Of a stretch of 64,000 nucleotides of DNA, positions 8,347-18,127 are shown one piece after another. Source of the stretch: Edwardsiella ictaluri ATCC 33202 (GTDB lineage Bacteria; Pseudomonadota; Gammaproteobacteria; Enterobacterales; Enterobacteriaceae); NCBI RefSeq assembly GCF_000264785.1, contig NZ_AFJI01000053.1, positions 1 to 64,000 on the forward strand. Direction: 5' to 3'. A program made the position numbers and the translations under genes. Under the pieces are notes generated by a model. The model was not told where the DNA came from and searched no databases. It saw only the letters and a program-made list of their open reading frames with translations. Within the stretch, counting starts at the first letter, position 1. Each line of letters opens with the position of its first letter.

Positions 8347-8826
8347 ATTTCCACCCATTTAACCAGAATGATTAATACAATTAACAGGATTCTGTAACCT
8401 GTCGTGCAATATTCGAGAGGCATCCTGACAGCATCGCTGACGTCTGTGCATACAGGCTATGGATATATTTGAATATACCCAACGGCTGCGTCTAATCACA
8501 ATAAATTTTTATATCTTTTTGATAAAAATGTTGCCGCGGTGCCGTTGTTAAAACAATGTTTTACTTTGGTTTAGCTTAAGTGATCGACCATATTCTATAT
8601 CACGCAGAGAATTAACATGATTTCATCATGGATGGGGTGAATATGATCGAGAATATTATTGTCGATGTCATTTTATTACATTTTCTGATGTCCGCCGTTG
8701 CGCGGTTCTCTCGTGTGACGTGATGGTAATCCTATTATTTATAATGGTTTTTTCTGCTTATGGCGTAGCTCACAGAACCCATTTCTGTATATCATAAAAT
8801 ATCAGTTAATCGGTTGGGAGAACGGT
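8347..8826. other. Divergent control region between caiF and the Aes-like gene
   Basis: These 480 bases must hold the caiF promoter (minus) and the esterase promoter (plus). They are AT-rich, especially 8480-8620. A TGTGA at 8715-8719 (in TCTCGTGTGACGTGATGG) could be half of a CRP site, but its partner is poor. A short ORF (8643-8723) is listed separately. Confidence 0.4.
8643..8723 (+). CDS. Possible 26-residue hydrophobic small protein or leader peptide
   Basis: ATG at 8643 is preceded by GGGGTG at a workable distance and encodes 26 residues ending at TGA 8721-8723. The peptide has a hydrophobic centre ([16 protein letters not shown]) and a basic tail (RFSRV), the look of a tiny membrane protein. 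It lies about 100 bases before the Aes-like gene on the same strand. I recognise no family; it may be chance. Confidence 0.25.
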   Translation: MIENIIVDVILLHFLMSAVARFSRVT

Positions 8827-9798
8827 ATGCAACAGAAGAATAAAGTAAATGTTCCTGAGCGTATTTCTGATGAAATGAAGCGTGTTATGCAATTTCAGCA
8901 GCAGAATACAACGGATGAACAGATTTGCTTAGATTATTCGTCGATGCGTCAGGCCTATATTCAGGAACGGCAGTATTGGAATCAGGGCGGCGTCGAAATG
9001 GCCCGCTGTGAGCAGGTCAGCGTGGAGACGCCCCGCGGCCCGGTTGCGACGCGTATCTATTTTCCGCGTCATCCGGCGCAGGCGGTGCTGTTCTATCTGC
9101 ACGGCGGCGGATTTATTGTGGGTAATCTGGATACCCACGATCGCATTATGCGTCTGCTGGCCGACTACAGCCGCTGCGCGGTGATCGGTATAGATTACAG
9201 CCTGTCGCCGGAGGCGCGCTTCCCGCAGGCTATCGAGGAGAGCGTCGCCGTCTGTGACTTCTTTCATCGCCGCGCCGGTGAGTACGGGCTGCCGATGGCG
9301 CGGATTGGCTTTGCCGGCGACTCCGCCGGGGCCATGCTGGCGATGGCGACGGTGCTGTGGATGCGCGATCGCGGGATCGACTGCGGCGAGGTGCGCGGGG
9401 TGCTGCTCTACTACGGTCTGTATGGTCTGCGGGATTCGGCCAGCCGTCGTCTGTACGGCGGCGTTTGGGATGGGCTCACCCAGGCGGATCTGTTGAGCTA
9501 TGAGCAGGCCTATCTGCCGGATGCGGCGTCGCGGGAGTCGCCCTATTACTGTCTGTTTAACAACGATCTCACCCATGACATTCCCCCCTGCTTTATCGCC
9601 GGGGCGCAGTTCGATCCGCTGTTGGACGACAGCGTGGCGCTGTACCAGACGCTGCGCGAACACCGCCAGCCCTGCAGCTACCACATGTATCCCGGCGTGA
9701 TGCACGCCTTTCTGCACTACTCCCGCATGATGGAGAGCGCCGACCGGGCCCTGCGCGACGGCGCTGACTATTTTTACCGTCAGCTTCAGATTGCCTGA
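8827..9798 (+). CDS. aes: Aes-type acetyl esterase (HSL-family alpha/beta hydrolase)
   Basis: The enzyme hydrolyses short-chain acyl esters in the cytoplasm. At 323 residues it is close to E. coli Aes (319) and matches along its length. The oxyanion-hole motif HGGGF is at about residues 94-98, the nucleophile Ser in GDSAG at about 165, the acid Asp in the [11 protein letters not shown] region, and the base His in [13 protein letters not shown] near the end. The ATG has GGGAGAAC upstream. It is convergent with yaaU and divergent from caiF. In E. coli aes lies elsewhere (near gsk), so its place inside the carnitine locus is unusual. A role in hydrolysing acylcarnitines is only a thought. Confidence 0.88.
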   Translation: MQQKNKVNVPERISDEMKRVMQFQQQNTTDEQICLDYSSMRQAYIQERQYWNQGGVEMARCEQVSVETPRGPVATRIYFPRHPAQAVLFYLHGGGFIVGNLDTHDRIMRLLADYSRCAVIGIDYSLSPEARFPQAIEESVAVCDFFHRRAGEYGLPMARIGFAGDSAGAMLAMATVLWMRDRGIDCGEVRGVLLYYGLYGLRDSASRRLYGGVWDGLTQADLLSYEQAYLPDAASRESPYYCLFNNDLTHDIPPCFIAGAQFDPLLDDSVALYQTLREHRQPCSYHMYPGVMHAFLHYSRMMESADRALRDGADYFYRQLQIA

Positions 9799-9804
9799 TG
9801 CGCA

Positions 9805-9863
9805 GCGGGTAGCCCTGGGGCTACCCGCCGATTCGTGGCCGACCTGCCCGCCCACAGGGCGGG
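9805..9863. terminator. Two strong hairpins between convergent aes and yaaU
   Basis: The first inverted repeat is GCGGGTAGCCC (9805-9815) with GGGCTACCCGC (9818-9828); the second is CCCGCCC (9847-9853) with GGGCGGG (9857-9863). Neither has a clear T-run, but they fill the short gap between convergent genes and probably serve as bidirectional terminators. Confidence 0.55.
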
Positions 9864-9869
9864 ACGGCG

Positions 9870-11186
9870 TTAAAACAGTTTCATCCGGCTGGTTTGCTCC
9901 AGTGACAGTCCGCGGGTCTCCGGCGCCATCATCACCGAGATCAGCAGACCGAACAGCGAAATGCCGGCGCCAGCCAGCATGGTGGCGGAGATCCCGTGCT
10001 GCTGCATGAACAGCGGCAGGGCGTAGGTTGAGACCACGGTGCCGATGCGGCTCAGTGACATGGCGGCGCCGACCGCCGAGGCGCGGATCGCCGTGGGAAA
10101 CAGTTCATTGGGATAGAGCCACTGCAGGATCCCCGGGCCGCCGGAGAAGAAGGCGTACAGGGCGAAGGCGCTGACGATCAGCAGGATCCCGGGCTGATCG
10201 ACCAGCCCCAGCATCAGCAGCGACAGGGTCATGATGGCGAAACTGCCGATCAGCAGCGGACGGCGGCCAACGCTGTTGAGCCAGTACATGGCCGGCAGGC
10301 AGCCGAGCATGAAGAACAGGCTGATCACCACGTTGCCCAGCACCGCCTCCCGCCCCTGCTCCAGCCCCAGCAGGGTGACGATCTGCGGGCCAAAGGTGTA
10401 GATGGCGAACATGGGGATCACCTGACAGGTCCAGATGGCGGCGACGAACAGGATCGAGGAGAGATGACGGCGGCTGAAGATATCGCGGTAGCGGGTCTCT
10501 TGCGGAGCTTCGTCGTCAAAGGTCACAGGCTGGCCGAACAGCTTGATCATCAGCGCGCGGCATTCTGCGTGGCGCCCCTTGCGGATCAGCCAGCGCGGCG
10601 ATTCCGGCAGCTCGACCCGGCCCAGTAAGATGATGATGCAGGGAACGATCGCACTGCCCAGCATCCAGCGCCAGCCGTTTTCCACATCGTACAGCAGATA
10701 GCCCACCAGATCGGCGGTGGTGGCGCCGATATACCACATGGCGGCGATAAACCCCATGGTGAAGGCGCGCTGTTTGGTGGAGGAGAATTCGGCGATCATC
10801 GAGGTGGCGATGGGGTAGTCGGCACCGATAACGATGCCGATCAGAAAGCGTAGGATCACCAGCTCCAGCGGCGAGGTGACAAACATGGTGGCGGCAGAGA
10901 TCACGCCGATGGCGATGATGTCGATCAGAAACATCAGGCGGCGCCCAACCCGATCAGCCACATAGCCGAACAGCGAGGTGCCGATAAACAGCCCGACCAG
11001 CGTGGCGGCGCCGACCATCCCTATCCAGTTGGCGTCCAGTTGCAGCAAGGGGGTCAGCTGTTCGAGGGCGATGCCGATAATCACCAGAACATAGCCATCG
11101 AGGAACGGGCCTCCGCTCCCCCACAGCATGATCTTGCGGTGCACCGGTGTAAAACGGATGTCATCGAATCTTTTATGCTGTTCCAT
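9870..11186 (-). CDS. yaaU: YaaU, MFS transporter linked to the fix operon
   Basis: A 438-residue major facilitator transporter with twelve predicted membrane segments. Family signatures include GYVADRVGRR between helices 2 and 3, a PESPRWLIRKGR segment after helix 6, and a long cytoplasmic loop in the middle (about 210-240). Sequence and position match E. coli YaaU (443 residues), which likewise follows fixX. The substrate is unproven; co-location suggests uptake of a carnitine-related compound. It starts at ATG 11186. A hairpin at 11218-11236 separates it from fixX, so it may be partly independent. Confidence 0.88.
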   Translation of the reverse strand: MEQHKRFDDIRFTPVHRKIMLWGSGGPFLDGYVLVIIGIALEQLTPLLQLDANWIGMVGAATLVGLFIGTSLFGYVADRVGRRLMFLIDIIAIGVISAATMFVTSPLELVILRFLIGIVIGADYPIATSMIAEFSSTKQRAFTMGFIAAMWYIGATTADLVGYLLYDVENGWRWMLGSAIVPCIIILLGRVELPESPRWLIRKGRHAECRALMIKLFGQPVTFDDEAPQETRYRDIFSRRHLSSILFVAAIWTCQVIPMFAIYTFGPQIVTLLGLEQGREAVLGNVVISLFFMLGCLPAMYWLNSVGRRPLLIGSFAIMTLSLLMLGLVDQPGILLIVSAFALYAFFSGGPGILQWLYPNELFPTAIRASAVGAAMSLSRIGTVVSTYALPLFMQQHGISATMLAGAGISLFGLLISVMMAPETRGLSLEQTSRMKLF

Positions 11187-11217
11187 AATCCCGGTATCTG
11201 TAAGAGTGGCGATGCAA

Positions 11218-11236
11218 GCCCCGCGACAGGCGGGGC
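11218..11236 (-). terminator. Hairpin between fixX and yaaU
   Basis: GCCCCGC (11218-11224) pairs with GCGGGGC (11230-11236) around a 5-nt loop, in the 110-base gap after fixX. On the minus strand it is followed by TTGCATC rather than a long T-run, so termination may be partial. Confidence 0.5.
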
Positions 11237-11296
11237 GTCGGCAGGTGGCTGATTATTGTGATACGGCGGACAGGGTGCGCTGTTTCCGTCGGAGGG

Positions 11297-11584
11297 TCAG
11301 CCATAGCGGTATTCGACGCCGAAGGTGCCGCGTGGGTAGTTCCACTGCGCCAGGACGTCATCGACGCCCAGGATGCGGCAGGTGCCGCACTCGAGACAGC
11401 CGGCGTAGTCGAACTGAATCGTGCCGTCGTCCTGTAGCTTGTACAGTCCCGCCGGGCAGGCCAGGGTCAAGGTGTGGAACGCCGCCATGTTCGGGTGTTC
11501 GCGGATGATGATATGCGGATGACCCTCATCGACATGGAACTTATTGATGCCCAGTTTGACATCGACGTTAACCGGTTCGCTCAT
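11297..11584 (-). CDS. fixX: FixX, ferredoxin-like protein
   Basis: A 95-residue ferredoxin-like protein that passes electrons between FixC and downstream acceptors. The conserved core shows HIIIREHPNMAAFHTLTLACPAGLY and CLECGTCRILG, supplying the Cys ligands of the iron-sulfur centre, with LGINKFHVDEGHP at the N-terminus. Length equals E. coli FixX (95). Its ATG overlaps the fixC stop by four bases. In carnitine metabolism FixABCX is thought to deliver electrons to CaiA. Confidence 0.94.
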   Translation of the reverse strand: MSEPVNVDVKLGINKFHVDEGHPHIIIREHPNMAAFHTLTLACPAGLYKLQDDGTIQFDYAGCLECGTCRILGVDDVLAQWNYPRGTFGVEYRYG

Positions 11585-12873
11585 AGTGCTGTCACTCCTT
11601 TAATGCCGTCTTTGAGCAGATTCAGGTAGCCGACCTGCTTACAGTGCTGCAGCAGGGTCTTACGCAGCGGCTGCGGCGGGCGTCCGTCGACGGTGAACAG
11701 TGCAGACATGATGTCGGCGGCCAGCTGTGGGTATTGGGTGAACATGCGCGGGTTATCCATCATCTGCGGTACCTTGCGGTAGTGGCGCAGCTCTTTCATC
11801 ACCGGCAGGCTCTCCAGCAGACGCGGATACTCGGCCAGTCCGGCGGCGCTGAAGTCGCTCTTTTCGCGGGCGGCCAGTACGGCGTGCGCCGCAGCTTCAC
11901 CGGAGGCAATGGCCAGATCCATTCCGCGAATGGTAAAGCCCAGGTTAAGGCACATGCCTGCCGCATCGCCGGCCAGCAGTACGCCGTCGGCCACCAGCTT
12001 AGGCTGCATGTTGATGCCGGCTTCCGGTACTACGTGGGCGGCGTACTCGACGGTTTTACCGCCCTCGATCAGCGGCTGCACCGTCGGGTGCCGCTTAAAG
12101 TCTTCCAGCATCTGTGGGATAGATTTCCCCGCCTGCTCAATGTGGTGCAGACCGCAGACGATCCCCAGCGACAGGGAGTCGCCGTTGGTGTAGAGGAAAC
12201 CACCGCCCATCAGGCCATCGGAGGGGGTGCCGGCGAACAGCCAGGCGGTGCCGTCGTTCCCCTGCAGGGCAAAACGCGCCTCCAGCAGCTCGCGCGGCAG
12301 TTCGATCAGCTCTTTGACCCCCACGGCGACGTTTTTGGCCTCGACCCGCGGTTGCACCATGCCGATCTGTTCGGCCAGCAGGGCGTTAACCCCTTCGGCC
12401 AGGATCACCACATTGGCCTCCAGCTCGTCGCCGTCGGCCTCTACGCCGACGACACGGCCATCGCGCTGGATCAGACGATCGACACGGATGCCGGGGATAA
12501 ACTGGGCGCCGGCCGCTTCGGCCTGCTCCATCAGCCAGGTATCAAATTTACCGCGCAGTACCGAATAGGAGGCCGTCTCAGCCACCCCGTCGCGGGCGTT
12601 GTGGTAGTCCAGGGTGACGGCGCTGTCGGCGGTGAGAAAGGAGATCTTCTCGTGGGTAATACGGCGCTCAACCGGCGCCTGCCCGGCAAATCCGGGAATG
12701 ATGCGCTCCAGAGTGTGGGCATACAGCCGACCGCCGGTGACGTTTTTGGCGCCGGCGTAGTTGCCGCGCTCAATCACCAGCACGTTGGCTCCGGCGCGCG
12801 CCAGAACCAGCGCGGCTACGCAACCGGCCAGACCGGCGCCGACAATAATTGCGTCAAATGCATCTTCAGACAT
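11581..12873 (-). CDS. fixC: FixC, electron-transfer flavoprotein-quinone oxidoreductase-like
   Basis: A FAD protein of the ETF-QO family that works with FixAB and FixX. The dinucleotide-binding motif DAIIVGAGLAGCVAALVLAR is at the N-terminus, GAKNVTGGRLYAHTLE follows, and the second FAD motif LLAGDAAGMCLNLGFTIRG is near residue 310. I start at ATG 12873 (GGAGAC just upstream), giving 430 residues against 428 in E. coli; the frame upstream to 12927 overlaps the fixB-fixC gap and is not conserved. It overlaps fixX. Confidence 0.94.
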   Translation of the reverse strand: MSEDAFDAIIVGAGLAGCVAALVLARAGANVLVIERGNYAGAKNVTGGRLYAHTLERIIPGFAGQAPVERRITHEKISFLTADSAVTLDYHNARDGVAETASYSVLRGKFDTWLMEQAEAAGAQFIPGIRVDRLIQRDGRVVGVEADGDELEANVVILAEGVNALLAEQIGMVQPRVEAKNVAVGVKELIELPRELLEARFALQGNDGTAWLFAGTPSDGLMGGGFLYTNGDSLSLGIVCGLHHIEQAGKSIPQMLEDFKRHPTVQPLIEGGKTVEYAAHVVPEAGINMQPKLVADGVLLAGDAAGMCLNLGFTIRGMDLAIASGEAAAHAVLAAREKSDFSAAGLAEYPRLLESLPVMKELRHYRKVPQMMDNPRMFTQYPQLAADIMSALFTVDGRPPQPLRKTLLQHCKQVGYLNLLKDGIKGVTAL

Positions 12874-12931
12874 GGTGTCTCCAGTGGCAGATAATGCGGC
12901 CGGCGCCGGTGTGACGGCACCGGCCATACGG

Positions 12932-13873
12932 CTAGCGTTTCAGGGCTTCGGTCAGGGCGGGGACGATTTTTACCAGATCGCCGACGATGCCGTAGTCGGC
13001 ATACTGGAAGATCGGGGCATTTTTATCCTTGTTGATCGCCATGATGGTCTGTGCGCCGTTGGCGCCGACCATGTGCTGGATCTGTCCTGAGATCCCCAGG
13101 GCCAGATACAGATCTGGCTTGATCATGATGCCGGAGATCCCGACATAGCGTTCACGATCCATCCACTTCTCGTTTTCTGCCACCGGGCGTGAGCAGCCCA
13201 GTTCGGCACCGATGCTATCGCTGAAGGCTTGCGCCAGCGTGATGTTCTGCTGGTTGCCGATGCCGCGCCCGACGCTGACAACCCTGCGCGCCTTGCCCAG
13301 ATCGACGTTTTCACCCTGCTTGGCGCGGCGGGATAGGCAGATGACGGGCTGTGCAGGCGCCACAAAGGCCAGCTCGCTGGCGCTGCCGCTGCGTGCGGCG
13401 TCTTCGGCGGCGGCGGCAAAGGCGCCACTGGCCAGGGTGATGACTGCGTAAGGAGTATCGATGCGCTCTTTACCCAGCGCCAGGCCGCCGTACACCATGT
13501 GGGTGGCGATGGGCTGACCCGCCTCCAGGGTCACTTCGCTGGCGTCGTTGACCACACCGCCCTGCAGTCGGGCACCGAGGCGGGCGGCCAGCGCTTTGCC
13601 GCGGCGGCTGGCTGGCAGCAGCACCAGCGACCGTTCGCCGTGGGCGCGGATGGCCTGCACCAGGGTATCCGCGTAATCTTCGATGATACGCTCGGCAGGC
13701 AGGACGCCGAGATCATGCACGGCGTCGGCACCGAGGCGGAAGGCCAGCGCCGCCTGGGCATCGCCCAGCACTACGGCCTGCACGTTGTCACCCAGCGCGC
13801 GTGCGCCGCCCATCAGCTCTGCCAGACGTGATTCGCTGTCGCTGAATATCCATACGGTTGCATATTTGCTCAT
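12932..13873 (-). CDS. fixB: FixB, electron-transfer flavoprotein alpha subunit
   Basis: 313 residues from ATG 13873 (GGGGAA upstream), the same length as E. coli FixB. It forms the large ETF subunit with FixA. The C-terminal FAD-binding domain is plain: [12 protein letters not shown], then [32 protein letters not shown] and [13 protein letters not shown]. The N-terminal domain begins [18 protein letters not shown]. The frame continues upstream to 14041 but that part overlaps fixA and is not FixB-like. It sits 11 bases after fixA in the same operon. Confidence 0.95.
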   Translation of the reverse strand: MSKYATVWIFSDSESRLAELMGGARALGDNVQAVVLGDAQAALAFRLGADAVHDLGVLPAERIIEDYADTLVQAIRAHGERSLVLLPASRRGKALAARLGARLQGGVVNDASEVTLEAGQPIATHMVYGGLALGKERIDTPYAVITLASGAFAAAAEDAARSGSASELAFVAPAQPVICLSRRAKQGENVDLGKARRVVSVGRGIGNQQNITLAQAFSDSIGAELGCSRPVAENEKWMDRERYVGISGIMIKPDLYLALGISGQIQHMVGANGAQTIMAINKDKNAPIFQYADYGIVGDLVKIVPALTEALKR

Positions 13874-13884
13874 GTTGTTCCCCA

Positions 13885-14658
13885 TTAACGCACGATTTTG
13901 CGTAGATATTCTGCAAACTCGGCGATTTGTTCTTCGCCGTCCCCTTCGATGATCACCCGCGCACGCGCCTTCTGCTGCGGCGCCTGAACGCTGAGCAGGG
14001 TGGTATAGGCGAGGGCGTCGCCGACGTCCAGATCGTCGCAAGACCAGGTCTGCGCCGGTTTTTTGGCGGCACCGAGGATGGCCTTCATGGACGGGATCTG
14101 CGGGGCATTGATATCGGTGGAGACGGCAATGACCGCCGGCAGGGGCAGGGTGAGGGTTTCTATTTCATCTTCCAGGGTGCGTTCGATCTCGATCTGGCCA
14201 TCGGAGAGGCTAAGGATACGGCTGACGCCGTTGATCGCCGGGACGGAGAGCGCATCGCCCAGCAGCAGACTAACCTGCTGTGCATACAGATCCGCCGAAC
14301 CGTCGCCGCACAGGATCAGGTCAAAGCCATTTTTGCGCGCGGCAGCAGCCAGCAAAGAGGCCGTCTGGTGCGGCAGGCTGTTTTCCAGCCCTGCCGCCGA
14401 GACGGCGATCAGCTCGTCCGGACCGCGGGACAGCACATCCTTGCGCGCCTTGGCGTTGGTCAGGGCGTCGCCGCCGACGCTCATGGCGACGATATGAATA
14501 TCGCTGTTCTGCTGTTTTAAGGCATTAGCCGCTTCGATCGCATTCAGATCGAATTGGCTGATTTTGGCATCCGCCTTACTGAGGTTCAGGGAGCCATCAC
14601 TGTTGACCGTGATATCCTGCTCCTCGGGGATGAGTTTATAACATGCGATAATTTTCAT
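13885..14658 (-). CDS. fixA: FixA, electron-transfer flavoprotein beta subunit
   Basis: 257 residues from ATG 14658 with GGAGAAGTG immediately before. It is the small ETF subunit; together with FixB, FixC and FixX it is needed for anaerobic carnitine reduction in E. coli. Recognisable stretches: [70 protein letters not shown] and [11 protein letters not shown]. It is the first gene of fixABCX, divergent from caiT across a 665-bp control region. Confidence 0.95.
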   Translation of the reverse strand: MKIIACYKLIPEEQDITVNSDGSLNLSKADAKISQFDLNAIEAANALKQQNSDIHIVAMSVGGDALTNAKARKDVLSRGPDELIAVSAAGLENSLPHQTASLLAAAARKNGFDLILCGDGSADLYAQQVSLLLGDALSVPAINGVSRILSLSDGQIEIERTLEDEIETLTLPLPAVIAVSTDINAPQIPSMKAILGAAKKPAQTWSCDDLDVGDALAYTTLLSVQAPQQKARARVIIEGDGEEQIAEFAEYLRKIVR

Positions 14659-15058
14659 CACTTCTCCGATAGGCAATATAAAATTTAGGTGTAGCAAAAC
14701 TGTCCTGAATCAGGCTATACACAAGGAGGAAAATTAAATTGTGTTTTTGGTAATACGCTTGTTAAAAATGATTCACCTGGTCTATAAATAAATTAACCGC
14801 CAATAAAACTCGCATAATTTAATATTTCCTCATCTCGCATCCTTGCGCTGAAATCATTCTGACGCCAATAGAAATACCATGATTCACAATGCCAAAATAA
14901 TACATGGATCACCAATATTGAAGGTGTTACATCGTGTTTGCATCGCGACAAGCATCCTCGGCTTGTTTGTAACTTGTTGTTTTTATTTTATTTTTTTAGC
15001 GCGTCGTGATGGTGGGTGCGTCGTCTCTGGCATCGGCGGCGCGAGAGCGGAGAAATTG

Positions 15059-15074
15059 TTTGATTAAGATCACG
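15059..15074 (+). promoter_or_regulatory. Overlapping CRP and FNR binding sites
   Basis: TTTGA-TTAAGA-TCACG (15059-15074) fits the CRP consensus TGTGA-N6-TCACA at eight of ten positions. TTGAT-TAAG-ATCAC (15060-15073) within it fits the FNR consensus TTGAT-N4-ATCAA at nine of ten. Both regulators are known to control cai-fix expression in E. coli, so the site makes sense for anaerobic, catabolite-sensitive control. Confidence 0.75.
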
Positions 15075-15127
15075 GATTATTGAACGGTCAAATTTCATTA
15101 TAATTACACATTAATCATGCATCCTTG

Positions 15128-15158
15128 CTTATCCCACGGGATAAGATTGATGGATAAG
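15128..15158. promoter_or_regulatory. Inverted and direct GGATAAG repeats, candidate CaiF operator
   Basis: CTTATCC (15128-15134) and GGATAAG (15139-15145) form a perfect dyad, and a second GGATAAG (15152-15158) follows 13 bases downstream of the first. CaiF binds inverted repeats in this intergenic region in E. coli. The assignment to CaiF is inference. Confidence 0.5.
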
Positions 15159-15228
15159 TGTCATTATTGTAATTTTGTTATTAATTTATTTTTTATTTCA
15201 ATTGATATAGCGACTCATGTCGCGCCAA

Positions 15229-15245
15229 CGTATGTTTTACATACG
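15229..15245. promoter_or_regulatory. Perfect 7-bp palindrome upstream of caiT
   Basis: CGTATGT (15229-15235) and ACATACG (15239-15245) are separated by TTT, about 80-95 bases before the caiT start. It could be an operator or a leader hairpin of the caiT mRNA. Confidence 0.45.
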
Positions 15246-15323
15246 CTGACGTGGCTTATTCAGAACCTTTACACTTAACGTGATCATGGAGAGGTATGCC
15301 TTTCCATGAGGGAAGATACGTAA

Positions 15324-16847
15324 ATGAAGACTGAAAATAGCAGCCGGAAAACAGGGATAGAGCCCAAAGTCTTTTTCCCGTCTTTGATTATTGTTGCGTT
15401 ACTTTGCTACCTGACCATTCGCGATTTGGATGCCTCCAACGCGGTGATTAACTCGGTATTTAACTACATCACCTATTCATGGGGTTGGGCCTTCGAGTGG
15501 TACATGGTGGTGATGCTGGGCGGGTGGTTCTGGCTGATCTTTGGCCCCTTTGCCCAACGCCGTCTGGGGGATGAGGCGCCGGAGTTCAGCACTGTCAGCT
15601 GGATCTTCATGATGTTCGCCTCCTGTACCTCTGCGGCGGTCCTGTTCTGGGGCTCCATCGAAATTTATTACTATGTCGCCACGCCGCCGTTTGGCCTGAC
15701 GCCGTTCTCCAACACCGCCAAAGAGATGGGGCTGGCCTATAGCCTGTTCCACTGGGGGCCGCTGCCGTGGGCGACCTACAGCTTCCTGGCCGTGGCCTTT
15801 GGTTACTTCCTGTTCGTGCGCAAAATCAGCGTAGTCCGCCCCAGTGGCACCCTGGTCGCGCTGATGGGCGAGAAGCGCTGCAACGGCCTGTTCGGCGTGG
15901 TGGTCGATAACCTGTATCTGGTTGCGTTGATCCTGGCGATGGGGACCAGTCTGGGGCTGGCGACACCGCTGGTGACCGAATGTATCCAGTATCTGTTCGG
16001 CGTGCCGCATACGCTGGAGCTGGATGCGCTGATCATCTGCTGCTGGATCGTCTTTAACGCCGTGTGCGTCGCCTTTGGCCTGCAGAAAGGGGTCAAGGTG
16101 GCCAGCGACGTGCGTAACTACCTGAGTATCATCGTTCTGGCGTGGGTCCTGATCATCGGTGCCACCAGCTTCACCGTTAACTACTTCACCGACTCCGTCG
16201 GGGTGCTGCTGATGAACGTCGGCCGGATGCTGTTCTACACCGATGCCGTCGGCAAGAGCGGCTTCCCGCAGGCCTGGACCGTGTTCTACTGGGCATGGTG
16301 GATCGTGTACGGCATCCAGATGTGTATCTTCCTGGCCCGTATCTCCAAAGGCCGTACCGTGCGTCAGCTGTGCCTGGGGATGGTCGGCGGTCTGACGGCG
16401 TCGACCTGGCTGCTGTGGACCATTCTGGGCAGCAACACCCTCTCTCTGATGAACAACAGCGTGGTCGATCTGCCGAAGACCATCGAAACCCACGGCGTGG
16501 CCCGCGCCATCATTGAAACCTGGGCCGCGCTGCCACTGAGTACGGCAACCATGTGGGCGTTCTTCATCCTGTGCTTTATCGCCACCGTGACCCTGATTAA
16601 CGCCTGCTCCTACACCCTGGCGATGTCGACCTGTAAAGAGGCCAGCGGCTATCAGGAACCGCCGATCTGGGTGCGCGTAGGCTGGTCCATTCTGGTGGGG
16701 ATCATCGGCATCATCCTGTTGGCTCTGGGCGGACTGAAGCCGATTCAGACGGCGATCATCGCCGGCGGCTGCCCGCTGTTCTTTGTCAACATATTGATAA
16801 CCATATCGTTCTTGAAAGATGCCAAGTCCACGTACTGGAAATATTAA
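15324..16847 (+). CDS. caiT: CaiT, L-carnitine/gamma-butyrobetaine antiporter
   Basis: An inner-membrane BCCT-family antiporter that brings in carnitine in exchange for gamma-butyrobetaine. It has 507 residues (E. coli 504) with twelve predicted helices. The aromatic substrate box reads [20 protein letters not shown] at about residues 318-337; the Met in YGIQM corresponds to the residue that replaces sodium in CaiT, in keeping with sodium independence. Further conserved parts: [18 protein letters not shown] and [24 protein letters not shown] stretch lies upstream of the ATG. It is the first gene of caiTABCD. Confidence 0.96.
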   Translation: MKTENSSRKTGIEPKVFFPSLIIVALLCYLTIRDLDASNAVINSVFNYITYSWGWAFEWYMVVMLGGWFWLIFGPFAQRRLGDEAPEFSTVSWIFMMFASCTSAAVLFWGSIEIYYYVATPPFGLTPFSNTAKEMGLAYSLFHWGPLPWATYSFLAVAFGYFLFVRKISVVRPSGTLVALMGEKRCNGLFGVVVDNLYLVALILAMGTSLGLATPLVTECIQYLFGVPHTLELDALIICCWIVFNAVCVAFGLQKGVKVASDVRNYLSIIVLAWVLIIGATSFTVNYFTDSVGVLLMNVGRMLFYTDAVGKSGFPQAWTVFYWAWWIVYGIQMCIFLARISKGRTVRQLCLGMVGGLTASTWLLWTILGSNTLSLMNNSVVDLPKTIETHGVARAIIETWAALPLSTATMWAFFILCFIATVTLINACSYTLAMSTCKEASGYQEPPIWVRVGWSILVGIIGIILLALGGLKPIQTAIIAGGCPLFFVNILITISFLKDAKSTYWKY

Positions 16848-16879
16848 CCCGTTAATTTGCCAAACAAGAGGTCTGACAC

Positions 16880-18022
16880 ATGGATTTTACACTGACTGAC
16901 GAGCAGGAGCTGTTCGTTGCCGGGATTCGCGATCTGATGGCGCAGGAGAACTGGGAAGCCTACTTTGCCGAGTGCGATCGCAACAGCGAATACCCTGAGC
17001 GTTTTGTTAAGGCACTGGCGGATATGGGCATCGACTCACTGCTGCTGCCGGAGGAGCAGGGCGGACTGGACGCCGGGTTTGTCACCCTGGCCGCGGTCTG
17101 GATGGAGCTGGGCCGTCTGGGGGCGCCGACCTATGTGCTGTACCAGCTGCCGGGCGGGTTTAACACCGTCTTGCGCGAGGGCACCGCAGAGCAGATCGAC
17201 CGCATCATGGCCTTCCGCGGTACCGGCAAGCAAATGTGGAACTCTGCGATCACCGAGCCGGGCGCTGGCTCCGACGTGGGCAGCCTGCAGACCACCTATA
17301 CGCGCAAGAACGGCAAGGTCTACCTCAACGGCAGCAAGTGCTTTATCACCAGCAGCGCCTATACCCCGTATCTGGTGGTGATGGCGCGCGACGGCGCCTC
17401 GCCGGAGAAAGCGGTCTACTCCGAGTGGTTTGTCGATATGAGCCTGCCGGGCATCAAGGTCAACAAGCTGGAGAAGCTGGGCCTGCGCATGGACAGCTGC
17501 TGTGAGGTGGTATTCGACAACGTCGAGCTGGAGGAGAAGGATCTGTTCGGGCGCGAAGGCAACGGCTTCAACCGGGTGAAAGAGGAGTTCGATCATGAAC
17601 GCTTCCTGGTGGCGCTGACCAACTATGGCACCGCGCTGTGCGCCTTTGAGGACGCCGCGCGCTACGCCAATCAGCGCGTGCAGTTCGGCGAAACCATCGG
17701 CCGCTTCCAGTTGATCCAGGAGAAGTTCGCCCACATGGCGATCAAGCTGAACTCCATGAAGAACATGCTGCTGGAGTCTGCCTGGAAGAGCGACAACGGC
17801 TTGATGACCTCCGGCGATGCGGCGATGTGTAAATACTTCTGCGCCAACGCCGCCTTCGAGGTCGTGGATACCGCGATGCAAGTCCTGGGTGGAGTAGGGA
17901 TCGCCGGCGATCACCGCATCACCCGCTTCTGGCGCGATCTGCGCGTGGACCGCGTTTCCGGCGGCTCCGACGAGATGCAGATCCTGACCCTGGGCCGCGC
18001 GGTGCTGAAGCAGTATCGCTAA
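16880..18022 (+). CDS. caiA: CaiA, crotonobetainyl-CoA reductase
   Basis: An acyl-CoA-dehydrogenase-family flavoprotein that reduces crotonobetainyl-CoA to gamma-butyrobetainyl-CoA, taking electrons expected to come from FixABCX. It has 380 residues, as in E. coli. Family marks: [20 protein letters not shown] at the N-terminus, [19 protein letters not shown] (flavin/substrate region), [38 protein letters not shown], and the C-terminal [24 protein letters not shown] lies just upstream. It follows caiT by 32 bases. Confidence 0.96.
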   Translation: MDFTLTDEQELFVAGIRDLMAQENWEAYFAECDRNSEYPERFVKALADMGIDSLLLPEEQGGLDAGFVTLAAVWMELGRLGAPTYVLYQLPGGFNTVLREGTAEQIDRIMAFRGTGKQMWNSAITEPGAGSDVGSLQTTYTRKNGKVYLNGSKCFITSSAYTPYLVVMARDGASPEKAVYSEWFVDMSLPGIKVNKLEKLGLRMDSCCEVVFDNVELEEKDLFGREGNGFNRVKEEFDHERFLVALTNYGTALCAFEDAARYANQRVQFGETIGRFQLIQEKFAHMAIKLNSMKNMLLESAWKSDNGLMTSGDAAMCKYFCANAAFEVVDTAMQVLGGVGIAGDHRITRFWRDLRVDRVSGGSDEMQILTLGRAVLKQYR

Positions 18023-18127
18023 GGGCCGCAGACGGCCGCCGCGGCGACCGTCTGTCTGCCATGACACCCGGGATCAGCCTGTATGCCCGGCCCCGGGTCC
18101 GCTGATTTTTTTAAGAAGGATCACGTT

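Larger units (their letters stand above)
14659..15323. promoter_or_regulatory. Divergent fixA-caiT control region
   Basis: These 665 bases are AT-rich and carry the promoters of both operons; E. coli has a shorter gap here. It holds an overlapping CRP/FNR site (15059-15074), a GGATAAG/CTTATCC cluster (15128-15158) and a perfect palindrome (15229-15245), each listed separately. A 62-codon ORF at 14879-15067 has no ribosome site and no recognisable family, and I do not count it. Confidence 0.7.

Noticed and set aside
14879..15067. 62-codon ORF in the fixA-caiT gap
   Set aside because: No ribosome site and no family; it crosses the CRP/FNR site, so it is more likely regulatory DNA.
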